Below are positions 26,051 to 35,700 of a stretch of 64,000 nt of DNA, piece after piece. Where the stretch lies: contig JAOUEW010000001.1 in assembly GCA_029858505.1 (NCBI GenBank), positions 62,001 to 126,000 of the forward strand, given 5' to 3'. The stretch is from Deltaproteobacteria bacterium. Its GTDB lineage: Bacteria > SAR324 > JACQKK01. The notes beneath the pieces are model-generated. The model searched no databases, had not been told where the DNA came from, and saw only the letters and a program-made list of their open reading frames with translations. How positions within the stretch are numbered: position 1 is the first letter of the stretch; every line of letters starts with the position of its first letter. Both the position numbers and the translations under genes were made by a program.

Positions 26051-28207
26051 TTACCCCAACGGGGGGTGAAAGGTTTTTTTCTGTTCGGCCAGTTGTTTCA
26101 TTTGCTTTGTGGGTTCGTACCCCTTGCCCAGGTCTTTGTATTTTTCGGCGGCTTTCACCAGGTGCTCCAGCCCCAGGCTGTCGGCCCAGGCCAGCAGCCC
26201 GCCGCGGAAGGGGGGGAAGCCCAGGCCGTACACCAGAGACATATCCAGCTCCACCGGGGTTTCCACAATGCGGTCTTCCAGGCAGCGGCTGGCTTCGATG
26301 ATCATGGGCAGCATCATCCGTTCCACAATGTCGTCGGCGGAAATGTTCTCCGCGCCGCCGGTAATCACCGGTTTCAAAATTGTCATCACCGCCGGGTCAT
26401 ATTTTTTCTGGGGTTTGCCCTTTTTATCTTTGGTGTATTGGTAGAACCCCTTGTCGTTCTTCTGCCCGAAGTACCCGGCCTTCACCAGGGCATCGACCGG
26501 AGACTGGGTGCGCTTCTGGATCATGTCGGGGCGGGTTTCGGCCAGCACGTCGGCCACGTGGGCGGCGGTGTCTAACCCCACCACGTCGGACAGGTAGGCC
26601 GGGCCCATGGGCCAACCCCAGCCCTCCATGGTTTTATCCACGGTGGGGATGTCGGCCCCCTGGGCCACCAGGGCCTGGAAGGCAAACAGGTAGGGGAACA
26701 GAATGCGGTTCACCAAAAACCCTGGGCCGTCGTTCACCACCACCGGGGTTTTACCCATGGTTTGGGCATAGGCCACCACCGTGGCCAGGGCCTGGGGGCT
26801 GGTGGCCTTGCCCCGGATGACCTCCACCAGGGGCATGCGGTGCACCGGGTTAAAGAAGTGCATCCCCAAGAACCGTTCGGGTTTTTTCAGGGCCTGGGCC
26901 AGAAAGTCTACCGAGATGGTGGAGGTGTTGGTGGCAATCACCGCGGCATCGCCCATGGCGCCTTCCACGTCGGCCAGCACTTGTTTTTTCACCTTGGGGT
27001 TTTCCACCACGGCTTCCACCGCCAGGTCTACCCGCTGAAAATCTCCGTAGCTCATGGTGGCCTGCACCCGGGTGAGAATGGTAGAGGCCTCTTCGGCGGA
27101 GAGTTTGCCCCGCTTTACCTGCCCCCCCAGCAGCCGGGAAATTTCTTCGTAGCCGTGCTCAATGGCTTTGGGGGCAATGTCTTTCATGAGGATGGGAACG
27201 CCTTTGTAGGCCGACTGATAGGCCACCCCGCCCCCCATAATGCCCGCCCCCAGCACGGCGGCCTGCTTCACCGGTTGGGCCTGGGCGGCATATTCTTTGG
27301 CCCGCTTTTTTAGGAACAAGTCCCCCAAGAAAATGCGTACCAAGTTGGCGGCGGTGGGGGTGATGGCCAATTGGGCGAAGGTTTTGATTTCCGGTTCTTG
27401 GGCGGCGTCGCGGGATTTGTCGGCCCCGGCTTCCATGACCTCCACCGCTTTCAGGGGGGCGGGGTAATGGGGCCCGGCTTGGTCGGCCACCATCATTTTG
27501 GCCAGCCCAAACACCATCAGCCGTTCGATGCCGTTCAGCTTGAGGGGGCTCTTCTTTTTTTCCACCATGGCCTGCCAGCTTCCCTGCTCCCCGTTTAAAA
27601 TCAGGGCCAGGGCGGCGGCTTCGAGTTTGTCGGCCTTCACCACGGCTTGAACCAGGCGTTTTTTGTGGGCCTCCTCGGCCAGCATGTCCCGCCCGGTGGC
27701 GATGATTTCAATGGCATGGTCGGCGCCAATCAAGCGGGGCAACCGCACGCAGCCCCCCCAGCCGGGGATGAGCCCCAGCTTGATTTCCGGCTGGCCAAAG
27801 CGGGTGCCTTCCGCCGCCACCCGAAAGGTGGTTGACATGCAAAGTTCCATGCCGCCCCCATACACAATCCCTTGCAGCGCCGCCACGGTGGGGAAGGGCA
27901 GGTCTTCGATTCGGTTGTACAGCCCGTGAACCACTTTAAGGTTTTTATCAACAATGGCCTGTTCACCCCCCTGGAACACCCCCAGAAATTCCTTCACGTT
28001 GGCCCCGGCGGCAAAATCTTTTTTCCCGGTGGAAAGAATCATGCCCTTCAGGCCCTTTTCTTTTTCCAGCAGGTCCAGGGCCTGGGCCAGTTCCGCCATG
28101 GGCTGGCTGCCCAGGGTGTTCATCGACTCTCCCTGCAGGTCAAACACCAACCGGGCCACGCCATCGGACCCTTTGGACAACTGAAAACATTTTCCTTGGA
28201 ATTTCAT
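26051..28207 (-). CDS. fadB: Fatty-acid oxidation complex alpha subunit (enoyl-CoA hydratase / 3-hydroxyacyl-CoA dehydrogenase)
   Basis: The 718-residue bifunctional protein aligns by eye with E. coli FadB throughout. The hydratase domain holds the catalytic glutamates in G-G-G-M-E-L-C (about residue 118) and Q-P-E-I-K-L-G (about 138). The NAD-binding loop is A-A-V-L-G-A-G-I-M-G-G-G-V-A-Y-Q, and the dehydrogenase active site has V-E-A-V-V-E-N-P-K-V-K-K, S-N/T-S-T-I and H-F-F-N-P-V-H-R-M-P-L-V-E (His near 449). It converts trans-2-enoyl-CoA to 3-ketoacyl-CoA for FadA. The start codon has CGGAG upstream. It is the first gene of the minus-strand cluster. Confidence 0.96.
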   Translation of the reverse strand: MKFQGKCFQLSKGSDGVARLVFDLQGESMNTLGSQPMAELAQALDLLEKEKGLKGMILSTGKKDFAAGANVKEFLGVFQGGEQAIVDKNLKVVHGLYNRIEDLPFPTVAALQGIVYGGGMELCMSTTFRVAAEGTRFGQPEIKLGLIPGWGGCVRLPRLIGADHAIEIIATGRDMLAEEAHKKRLVQAVVKADKLEAAALALILNGEQGSWQAMVEKKKSPLKLNGIERLMVFGLAKMMVADQAGPHYPAPLKAVEVMEAGADKSRDAAQEPEIKTFAQLAITPTAANLVRIFLGDLFLKKRAKEYAAQAQPVKQAAVLGAGIMGGGVAYQSAYKGVPILMKDIAPKAIEHGYEEISRLLGGQVKRGKLSAEEASTILTRVQATMSYGDFQRVDLAVEAVVENPKVKKQVLADVEGAMGDAAVIATNTSTISVDFLAQALKKPERFLGMHFFNPVHRMPLVEVIRGKATSPQALATVVAYAQTMGKTPVVVNDGPGFLVNRILFPYLFAFQALVAQGADIPTVDKTMEGWGWPMGPAYLSDVVGLDTAAHVADVLAETRPDMIQKRTQSPVDALVKAGYFGQKNDKGFYQYTKDKKGKPQKKYDPAVMTILKPVITGGAENISADDIVERMMLPMIIEASRCLEDRIVETPVELDMSLVYGLGFPPFRGGLLAWADSLGLEHLVKAAEKYKDLGKGYEPTKQMKQLAEQKKTFHPPLG

Positions 28208-28261
28208 GGGGCTCCGGAGAATGAAGGAACGGGCGACGGGTTTTGGCCAAATGACAGTGGT

Positions 28262-28271
28262 TAGACGTCTA
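28262..28271. promoter_or_regulatory. Palindrome upstream of fadB
   Basis: TAGACGTCTA is a perfect 10-base palindrome in the AT-rich region 55 bases before the fadB start, where an operator for a fatty-acid responsive repressor would be expected. It does not match the FadR or PsrA consensus sequences that I know. Confidence 0.3.
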
Positions 28272-28383
28272 GTTTATCAAATCAACCAGGGGTTGGCATC
28301 TTTACTATTGTTTAATGAACCATCCGTGTTTTTCAGATAGGTCTCTTACTCGAATCCAACGCTCAAGAGTAAAAAAAAGAGGG

Positions 28384-29223
28384 TCATTCCCCCAGCACTT
28401 TGGGGGTGACGGTCAGGTCATCGTCATCCATGTCGAGAATATGATAGGCCGGGAAATTTCCAAAGGTGGGGGTAATGGCACTGGCCCCCGAATTCACGTG
28501 GGTGATCACTCCCTTGGGCACCCCCTGATACACCACCCAACTGCGGTGCACATGGCCGTGCAGATAGGCTTGCACCGGGTTTTTCCCCACCCAATCCAAC
28601 GCCTCTGAGATGTTCACCAGCTCATGGTTGGGGCGGGGTTGGTAATGGCCGGGAAACAACAGGGGGTAATGGTTGGCCACCACCAGTTTGCTTTTGGGGG
28701 GCAGGGTGGCCAGCCATTGGCTGGTGGCCGCCAGGGTTTGGGGGCGAATGTGCCCTTGGGGGCGGAACACCGGGGTGGGGCGGGTGGAGTCCCAGCCCGC
28801 CAAGTACCAGCGGCCCCGCAGGGGGCGGGTCAAGATTTCCTGGGTGGTGAAAAACCCCCCAAAGTAATTCATGAACCAGTCTTGCCCCTGTTCGGGCCAT
28901 ACATAGCGGTCGTGGTTGCCTGGCACCATGGCAATTTTATTCATCCCCCGTTCCAGCAGGGGAGCCAGGTTTTTCCAGGCCAGGTCAAACTCCTCTTCCA
29001 ATCCCAGTTGGGTCAGGTCTCCGGTAATCACCAAAAAGTCCCAGTCCATATTGGCCAGTTCCCGCACCAGGGCCTGCACCCGCGACAGGGGGAACCGCCG
29101 GGCCCGCCGCAGCTGCATGTTGGCCGCGCCAAAAAACCGGCGAGACAACCATTGATCCCACCGGCGGGGGATTTGGTGAAAGTGCAGATCAGAGAGGTGA
29201 ATGAGCCGAAAGGGTGCGGTCAT
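28384..29223 (-). CDS. Calcineurin-like metallophosphoesterase
   Basis: The 279-residue protein starts M-T-A-P-F-R-L-I-H-L-S-D-L-H-F and has all family blocks: D-L-H, V-I-T-G-D-L-T, V-P-G-N-H-D-R, a V-A-N-H-Y-P-L and L-H-G-H-V-H-R. This set fits the CpdA/YfcE-like class III cyclic nucleotide phosphodiesterase superfamily with two metal ions. There is no signal peptide, so it should be cytoplasmic. The substrate is not recognisable: it could be a cyclic nucleotide, UDP-diacylglucosamine-like lipid (LpxH/LpxI group), or other phosphoester. It is divergent from the coiled-coil gene at 29467. Confidence 0.85.
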   Translation of the reverse strand: MTAPFRLIHLSDLHFHQIPRRWDQWLSRRFFGAANMQLRRARRFPLSRVQALVRELANMDWDFLVITGDLTQLGLEEEFDLAWKNLAPLLERGMNKIAMVPGNHDRYVWPEQGQDWFMNYFGGFFTTQEILTRPLRGRWYLAGWDSTRPTPVFRPQGHIRPQTLAATSQWLATLPPKSKLVVANHYPLLFPGHYQPRPNHELVNISEALDWVGKNPVQAYLHGHVHRSWVVYQGVPKGVITHVNSGASAITPTFGNFPAYHILDMDDDDLTVTPKVLGE

Positions 29224-29466
29224 GGAAGGCAGCCGTGGAAACTTGAAGCCTTTGGGGCCCCGGAATGGGGGAAGAAAAGGGGACGGTTGCTGTTTTGCCC
29301 CGGGTTGGAGATAAACTACTAAACTCCATGGCGTATGCCAACCGCCAAACCGTTGGAAGCTCTGCCCCTGGAAAGATCCCCCTGGGGCCTAGAATTTCTG
29401 CTGAGAGTAGGGGGGGGTGGAGAATGGGGTAGGGGGGATGCCCGGGAATTTCTTTCTTGAGAGGGT

Positions 29467-30879
29467 ATGGAAACCGCGCTGAATATTGCCACCTATTTGT
29501 TTATGCTCACCTTTTTGTCTGGGGTGGGGTTGCTGGGCTACATTCTGATTTCGGTTTATCACTATCGGCGGCCCCTGCCCCGGCCCAAGCTGGAGCGCCC
29601 CCCCGCCCGGGCTTTGGAGCGGGCCGGAGAGAAATTGGAACTTCTGAAGGCGAAATATTATCGCAGCGGACCGGGGGACCGGGTGGAGTTGACCCAAGAA
29701 ATCCGCCGGCTGGAAAGCCGGATTCAGCAAATTCGGCAGCGCACCACCGATGAGCAATATGATTACGTTCATTTGTTTCGCAAGCTGGAAAAAAAATGGG
29801 AGGACTGGAAGGAACTGTCTGAAAAACTAGCCAAGGCCCCGCGGGAAGAACGGGCCAAACAGCAAAAACACGTGGCCCAGGCCGTGAAGGCCGTGTTGGA
29901 AACCCAGGCCCGGTTGGATCAGGAATGGAAGCGGGTGGACACCCTGGATCATTTGCACGTGGAAGAACTGGCGGCTCAAGGGGTGATCGAAGCCCAGCCA
30001 AACCCGTGGAAGGTCCGCGCCGATCGTTCCGCCCAGGCCCCAGGCGTATCCGCGGAACCTGCCTGGGAGGCCTCGCTGGGAGACCTGCCTCCGTTATCTG
30101 CTGCCCACTCTTCCGGTCCGTCTTCTGCCCAGTTAGCCCGTCAGCCTTCTGGGCGGCCTTCCGCTCCGGCGGCGCCCGTGGCGGCTCTGACCGAACGGCC
30201 CGCCCCGTTTGTTTTAGCCACCAAGGATGAAAGCCAAGGTCGAAAGAACGCACATGGGGGAGAATCCTTTGGCCTGGGAGACTTGAACCTGGGGTTGGAA
30301 GACATGGCCGGGGAAACGGGCCTGTGGGCCGACCCAGTGCCGGAAGGGTTTGCCGATCAGGGGCGGTTCCCCCTGGCGGTGGTGGGGGTGTTGTCTCAGG
30401 CGGGCATGGCCGACCCCGCCCGCGCCAAATCCGCCATGCGCTACACCGATGAAGAACTCTCCCTGGAGTTTTCTCCCCAGCGCCTGATGGTGGGGGCGGA
30501 TTTTCAGGGAACGGATTTTTCTGGGGTGCGGTTCACCGGTGCCCACCGGTACAAAGAATGCGATTTTACCGGGGGCGACTTGGCGGGTGTCCTCCTGCCC
30601 CGGGCCGAGCAGCCCCATCGGTTCATTGGCTGCCGCCTGCGGGGGGCCAGGATGGCGGGCTGCCGCATGGATTCGGTGGTGTTTTCCGATTGCGATTTGG
30701 CCGCCACCGATTGGAGCGGGGCGGTGCTGCACCGGGTGAAGTTTGTGAACTGCGACGTGACGGGAACGGTGTGGGACAAGGCCGACCTGGGGTTGGCGGT
30801 GTTTTCCGCCGAGACCGCCGCCGGGGCCGATTTTTCCCGGGCGCTCACCTATCCCCGAATCATTTCCGGCGGGAATTAA
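29467..30879 (+). CDS. Membrane-anchored coiled-coil protein with C-terminal pentapeptide-like repeats
   Basis: The 470-residue protein has one N-terminal transmembrane helix (residues about 6-34, N-I-A-T-Y-L-F-M-L-T-F-L-S-G-V-G-L-L-G-Y), a basic patch and then a long charged coiled coil (about 45-165). A Pro/Ser/Ala-rich linker (about 190-260) leads to repeats of the form A-x-F-x-x / D-F-x-G (for example A-D-F-Q-G-T-D-F-S-G-V-R-F-T-G-A, about 340-465), the pattern of right-handed quadrilateral beta-helix pentapeptide proteins. Such proteins mimic DNA or act as scaffolds. It probably faces the cytoplasm on the inner membrane. It stands alone, with no operon partner. Confidence 0.7.
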   Translation: METALNIATYLFMLTFLSGVGLLGYILISVYHYRRPLPRPKLERPPARALERAGEKLELLKAKYYRSGPGDRVELTQEIRRLESRIQQIRQRTTDEQYDYVHLFRKLEKKWEDWKELSEKLAKAPREERAKQQKHVAQAVKAVLETQARLDQEWKRVDTLDHLHVEELAAQGVIEAQPNPWKVRADRSAQAPGVSAEPAWEASLGDLPPLSAAHSSGPSSAQLARQPSGRPSAPAAPVAALTERPAPFVLATKDESQGRKNAHGGESFGLGDLNLGLEDMAGETGLWADPVPEGFADQGRFPLAVVGVLSQAGMADPARAKSAMRYTDEELSLEFSPQRLMVGADFQGTDFSGVRFTGAHRYKECDFTGGDLAGVLLPRAEQPHRFIGCRLRGARMAGCRMDSVVFSDCDLAATDWSGAVLHRVKFVNCDVTGTVWDKADLGLAVFSAETAAGADFSRALTYPRIISGGN

Positions 30880-31244
30880 ACGGAAAGACCATTTGAAGGC
30901 GATGACTTCTCCCGATTCCCCAGGATTCCATTCCAGCGGGTAAGGCAACGTCGTCCTTCAAGTTGTTTCCGTCTAAACGGTGAATCCCCGGGGGATTCGA
31001 TTTGCGTCGAAGGGGTGATCGCCCCCAGGGCATCGAAAACAGGTGTGTTAGAATGGTTTTCCCCCCATGGGTGAAAAAAATTAACGCAATTGAGATATCT
31101 GCATAACCCGAGTTTTAGTCGTGAACATGGGGGAATGGGGGGCGAAGCCCCCCAATAAAATCATCCCCGTTCCCTTAGGGAGGGGGGATGGGAAAATAAA
31201 CGTTACGCGAAGGTTTCTCCATTTTTTTTCTGGAATGGTCTGCC
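30880..31244. other. Intergenic with hairpin repeat (family B, copy 2) at 31129-31160
   Basis: No gene is seen. A perfect hairpin (GGGGGGC-GAA-GCCCCCC) flanked by GGGGGAAT and AATAAAA occupies 31129-31160 and is identical to the copy at 15026-15056; it sits about 85 bases before proA. A fragment that resembles the family A end (GGGGGATTCGATTTG) is at about 30988. Confidence 0.7.
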
Positions 31245-32546
31245 ATGAGCAACCCCCAACCCGATGCCGCCCACCGGGCTTTTGTGGAAGACAAAGCCCG
31301 CAAGGTGCGGGAAGCCGCCCGCCTTGTGGCGGCTCTTTCTACCGAGGACAAGAACAAGGCCCTGGAGGCCATGGCCCGCCAGTTGCGGGCCCACCAGGGG
31401 GCCATTCTGGCGGCCAACGCCCAAGACATGGCCGCCGGGGAAGCGGCGGGGCTGGGCACCAAGCTGGACCGGCTGCTGCTAACCCCGGAACGGTTGGAGG
31501 CCATGCTGCATGAAATTGAACAGGTGAAGAACTTGCCAGACCCAGTGGGGCAAGAGATAGACCACCGCCAGCGGCCCAACGGGCTAGACATCCGGCGGGT
31601 GCGCGCCCCCCTGGGGGTGGTGGGGATCATCTACGAAGCCCGCCCCAACGTAACGGTAGACGCGGCAGCCCTGTGCCTAAAGAGCGGCAACGGGGTTGTG
31701 CTGAAGGGGGGATCGGACGCGGTGCATTCCAACCGGGCCCTGGTGGCCGCCATTCGCCAGGGCCTGGCCGACAGCCGGGTGCCCCCCAACGCGGTGGACT
31801 TGTTAGATTCCATTGACCGGGGCGTGACGGCGGCCTTTTTGCGGATGCGGGGGCTGATTGACGTGATCATTCCCCGGGGGGGGAAGGCGCTGATTGAGTT
31901 CGCCGTGGAAAACAGCTTGGTGCCGGTCATTGAAACCGGGGCGTCGGTGGTGCATGTGTATGTGGATGCCGCCGTGAACGCTCCCATGGCGGTGGAGGTG
32001 ATCTTGAACTCCAAGACCCGGCGGGTGTCCATCTGCAACGCCTTGGATACCCTGCTGCTGCACCGAGATGCCCTGGAAGCCGTGGGAGACCCCCTGGCCC
32101 AGCGGCTGGCGGCCAGCCAACCGCCAGTGGAGGTGCGGGCCGACCCGGCGGCTTTGCCGGTGTTCGCCCGGCACCTGCCGCAAGAGCGGCTGAAACCGGT
32201 GAACCCCAACGAAGACTATGACACGGAGTTTTTGGACTACCGCATGGCGGTGCGGGTGGTGGACTCCCTGGACGAGGCCCTGGATCACATCCGTCGCCAT
32301 TCCCTGAACCACACCGAGGGGGTATTGACCGACAACCCCCAGGTGGCCGAGCGCTTTCTGCGGGAGGTGGACGCCGCCTGCGTGATGCACAACGCCTCCA
32401 CCCAGTTCACCGACGGCGGGCAGTTTGGGCTGGGGGCCGAGATTGGCATTTCTACCCAGCGGCTGCACGTGCGGGGGCCCTTTGCCCTGGAAGGGCTGAC
32501 CACCATGAAATGGCTGGTGCGGGGCAGCGGCCAAACCCGGCCCTAA
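31245..32546 (+). CDS. proA: Gamma-glutamyl phosphate reductase
   Basis: The 433-residue enzyme shows the ProA motifs G-V-V-G-I-I-Y-E-A-R-P-N-V-T-V-D-A-A, L-K-G-G-S-D-A, the catalytic Cys in S-I-C-N-A-L-D-T-L-L (about residue 263), and the C-terminal F-T-D-G-G-Q-F-G-L-G-A-E-I-G-I-S-T-Q. It reduces gamma-glutamyl phosphate with NADPH in proline synthesis. proB is not adjacent. The ribosome-binding site is weak (TGGAATGG 11 bases before ATG). Hairpin repeats of family B flank the gene on both sides. Confidence 0.96.
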   Translation: MSNPQPDAAHRAFVEDKARKVREAARLVAALSTEDKNKALEAMARQLRAHQGAILAANAQDMAAGEAAGLGTKLDRLLLTPERLEAMLHEIEQVKNLPDPVGQEIDHRQRPNGLDIRRVRAPLGVVGIIYEARPNVTVDAAALCLKSGNGVVLKGGSDAVHSNRALVAAIRQGLADSRVPPNAVDLLDSIDRGVTAAFLRMRGLIDVIIPRGGKALIEFAVENSLVPVIETGASVVHVYVDAAVNAPMAVEVILNSKTRRVSICNALDTLLLHRDALEAVGDPLAQRLAASQPPVEVRADPAALPVFARHLPQERLKPVNPNEDYDTEFLDYRMAVRVVDSLDEALDHIRRHSLNHTEGVLTDNPQVAERFLREVDAACVMHNASTQFTDGGQFGLGAEIGISTQRLHVRGPFALEGLTTMKWLVRGSGQTRP

Positions 32547-32597
32547 CGGAACAAGATTTTTGATCTCGGGAAACCGTGACAGGGGTTGCCGTGAAAA

Positions 32598-32672
32598 GGG
32601 GGAATGGGGGGCAACACCTCCCAAAAAATAATCCCCCATCCCGGCAGGGGGATAGGGAATAGGGATAGGGGG
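32598..32672 (+). repeat. Hairpin repeat (family B, copy 3) and following GC inverted repeat
   Basis: A diverged copy (GGGGGAATGGGGGGCAACAC, then CTCCCAAAAAATA) at 32598-32630 is followed by CCCCCATCCC/GGGGGATAGGG. It lies just behind proA and may act as its terminator. Confidence 0.55.
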
Positions 32673-32731
32673 AAAAAATGATTTAGAGGTCTCATTTTAT
32701 AAAATGGGAGAACAGGGAGCCGTGAGCATTC

Positions 32732-35700
32732 ATGCTGGATATTAACTTCGATCTGATCTCCCTGGATGACGCTGACCGGGAGGAATTGGCCCGGCAGGCG
32801 GCATTGTTGTCGCGCCGCCGGCAGTTGCCCCCCGTTCCGCCCTCCCGTCACGGCCGGTTCGCCGTGGTGAACCCCGACGCGGGGTCCTCTCTTCATCAAA
32901 TTCCCTACGATTTACGCAAGCCCCTGCGCCGGGTGATGGTGCCGGTGATGGAAGCCGGACGAAATCTTTCCGCCGATGCCGTGGCGGAACGGGTGCTGGC
33001 CGAAACCGGCGAGCCCCTCCACGGCCTGCTGATTGAACTGCACAACGATTTTCCCGCCCTGGATGATTTCCTCAACCTGCTGCCCATGGTGGCCGAGCGC
33101 CAGCCGGGGTGCCTGTTTTACCTGCATGGCGACGGCCCCCGAATCAACGCGCTCATCCGCCGCTTGGTGGAAGGCAACGCTCCCGGCCGGCCCAAGGCCG
33201 CCCTGGGCTTTCCCCTGGACCCGGCCTGGATTCCCCTGGAGACCCCCGATCAACTGGGGCCAGTGTTTGCTTCCCCTCCCCGCTATCCCACCTTTCCCGG
33301 GCAAACCTTCAGCCTCATTCAGGTGCGGGGTGAAAACGGCCAAGTCCATACCATTACCCCGGCCAATGCCCGCAAGTTTGTTCCCATGTATGGAATGAAC
33401 AATCTGGAGGAACTGGACCTGCCGGAAGTGCAGCGAGAGGCCCTGCAAGCCCTGGAAATTCCCCTCCAACGGGTGGTGTCGGTGCGGATGGCCGCCCCGC
33501 CCCCCCGCAACCTGGCCGGGGTGGTGATGGGAGGGATGGCGGTGGGGGCGCCCCGCTTTGCCGAAAAAGGGCTGACGGAGCATGACATTCCTCTGGAGCG
33601 GCTGACGGCTTTGGTGCGCAAACGGCAGGTGCATCAGCCAGAGTCCATTCCCCTGGCCCGCTGCCGGTCCTTGAGAATGCTTTGCCGCGACGGTTCGCTC
33701 ACCCTGGTGTGGCGGCCTGCGGCAGATTATCTGCCGTTGCAAGATTTGGAGCGGCTGCGCCTGACCTGGGGGGAGGGAGAAGCCGCCCGCAGCCTGGCTT
33801 TCCGCCAGGTGGTGGTGACCGAACCGGCCCAGCCCCATCCGGCCCGCATTCAGGGGGCCATCCGCCAGGGGTTTTTGGAAACCCTGTATTCCATGAATTT
33901 GGTTCACACCATCAAGCTAAAAAAATACGCCCGCAATTTAAAGATCGCCTGCCTGGGACCCATGGCCGCCCAAACCCTGAAGATGATTCTTCCCCTGGGG
34001 TTGAAGCCCTATCTTCCGCCGACCGGATTTTATTTTCTCACCGATCAAATGGAGGAAATGGCGAATTATCAAACCTTCCAGCGGCGGGTAGAGGAATTGT
34101 ATACCCAGCTCATCCGGCAACTGGGTGAACTGTTTGCCCGCCACCCAGACAATCCCTTTGACCCCGCCGGGGTCAACCACCGCATGCCCCACCTGCTGGA
34201 CTGGGTGGAGGGCCAAGCCCCGGCCTTTTCCGCCCTCAACCGCGAGATGTTGGACAACCTCTACAATGAAATCCGCTCGTTTTTAGATTACTGCGAAACC
34301 ACCTATACCCATGCCGACCCCCGCATGGGCGATGGAGAGGATTTGCTGAACCGGCTGGACCTGTGCCACTCCAGCCTGCTGCTTACCCGCCAGCTGGCCA
34401 ATTTGGTTTCTGGGCGGTACGGGCGGTTTTTTCAAGAGGGGGAATACCCCGACTTTGTGTTTTTTGGTACCGGGGTAGAAATGAAGGTGAACGGTCAATC
34501 CTGGTTTCTGCCGGGCATGGCCCTGGACAACATGTTTCCTCCGGGTGCCGTGGGCCAGCAGTTTTCCCGGGGAGATTACGGGTTTTCTTTGTTTGTGGAA
34601 GACCAAATGGCCATTGTGGAAAGCCTGCGGCGCCAGGAGATGGATTTCCAGATGTCTCAAAAATCGGTGGATCAATACTTTCAGCAGCGGCGGGAGGAAG
34701 CCCGTGGGCGGTTGAACGAATTGATCCACGCCGCCCAGCCGGAACACCAAGAAAACTCGGCCCAGTGGACCGCCAATTACCAACGCATGGAACAAACCCA
34801 CCGCCGGGAGGAACAGCGGGTGAAGGAAGACTTAGAAAAAGTTCGCCACGCTTTGGCCCAGGCCGAGTCGGCCTACTTTGACGTGCTGGCGGAAGTTCAC
34901 CGATATTTAGAGGCCGAAACCCACCACTTGGACGCCGATGAGCTGCTGGCTGGGACCGACTACATGGACAACCTAGACAAACGGTTAAGCCACCACGGAG
35001 AAAAACTGGCCGAGCGGTTGTTCGAGGCCCAGACCGAGGCCCTGGAGCAGATTGGCCAAGAAACGGCCGCCCGGCGGGAGGAATTGACCCACTTTTTGGA
35101 GGCCTTTGCCGAGGCCCAAAAGGCCCTGTTCCCGTTTTTCAAGGCCGATCATGCCCGGCAAGAGCAGGCCCTGCTGGCCGACTCCATGGGGGGGCTGCTG
35201 GCCCGGCTGACCCAATTGGCCCAATTGCCCAACGCCCAATTAGAGCAGGCCGCCAACGACATTCAACACCGGCGGCAAGACGTGCAGCGAGAGATGAACC
35301 GCCTGAACAACCACCTGGACCAGGTAACGGCCAAAAGCCAGCAGGCCATGATGAACGTGGGAGAAAAAATGGACCGGGTGCGCCAGCGCCTGGAACCCAT
35401 TACCGTGTACAAAGGGGGCGGCATGCTGCCGGAAGACATGGCCGGAGAAATGCGCCGCCGCCGGGGAGAAGCCGCGGACTTGCTGAAAGAAGTGGCCGCC
35501 ACGGCCAAAGAAAGCCACGAGGCCCTGGCCAACGCCCTGAAAGCCCTGTATCAAAACCAGCGGGAGAAAAACCGGCTGCTGTACCAAACCGCCAACGAAC
35601 TGGCCATGGTTAAAATGGCGGCGGAAGGAAACCGCCCGCGGACGGTGACCGCCCCCCTGGTTCCCCTGCCAGCCCCCACGGTGGTGAAGGGGCAGGACCA

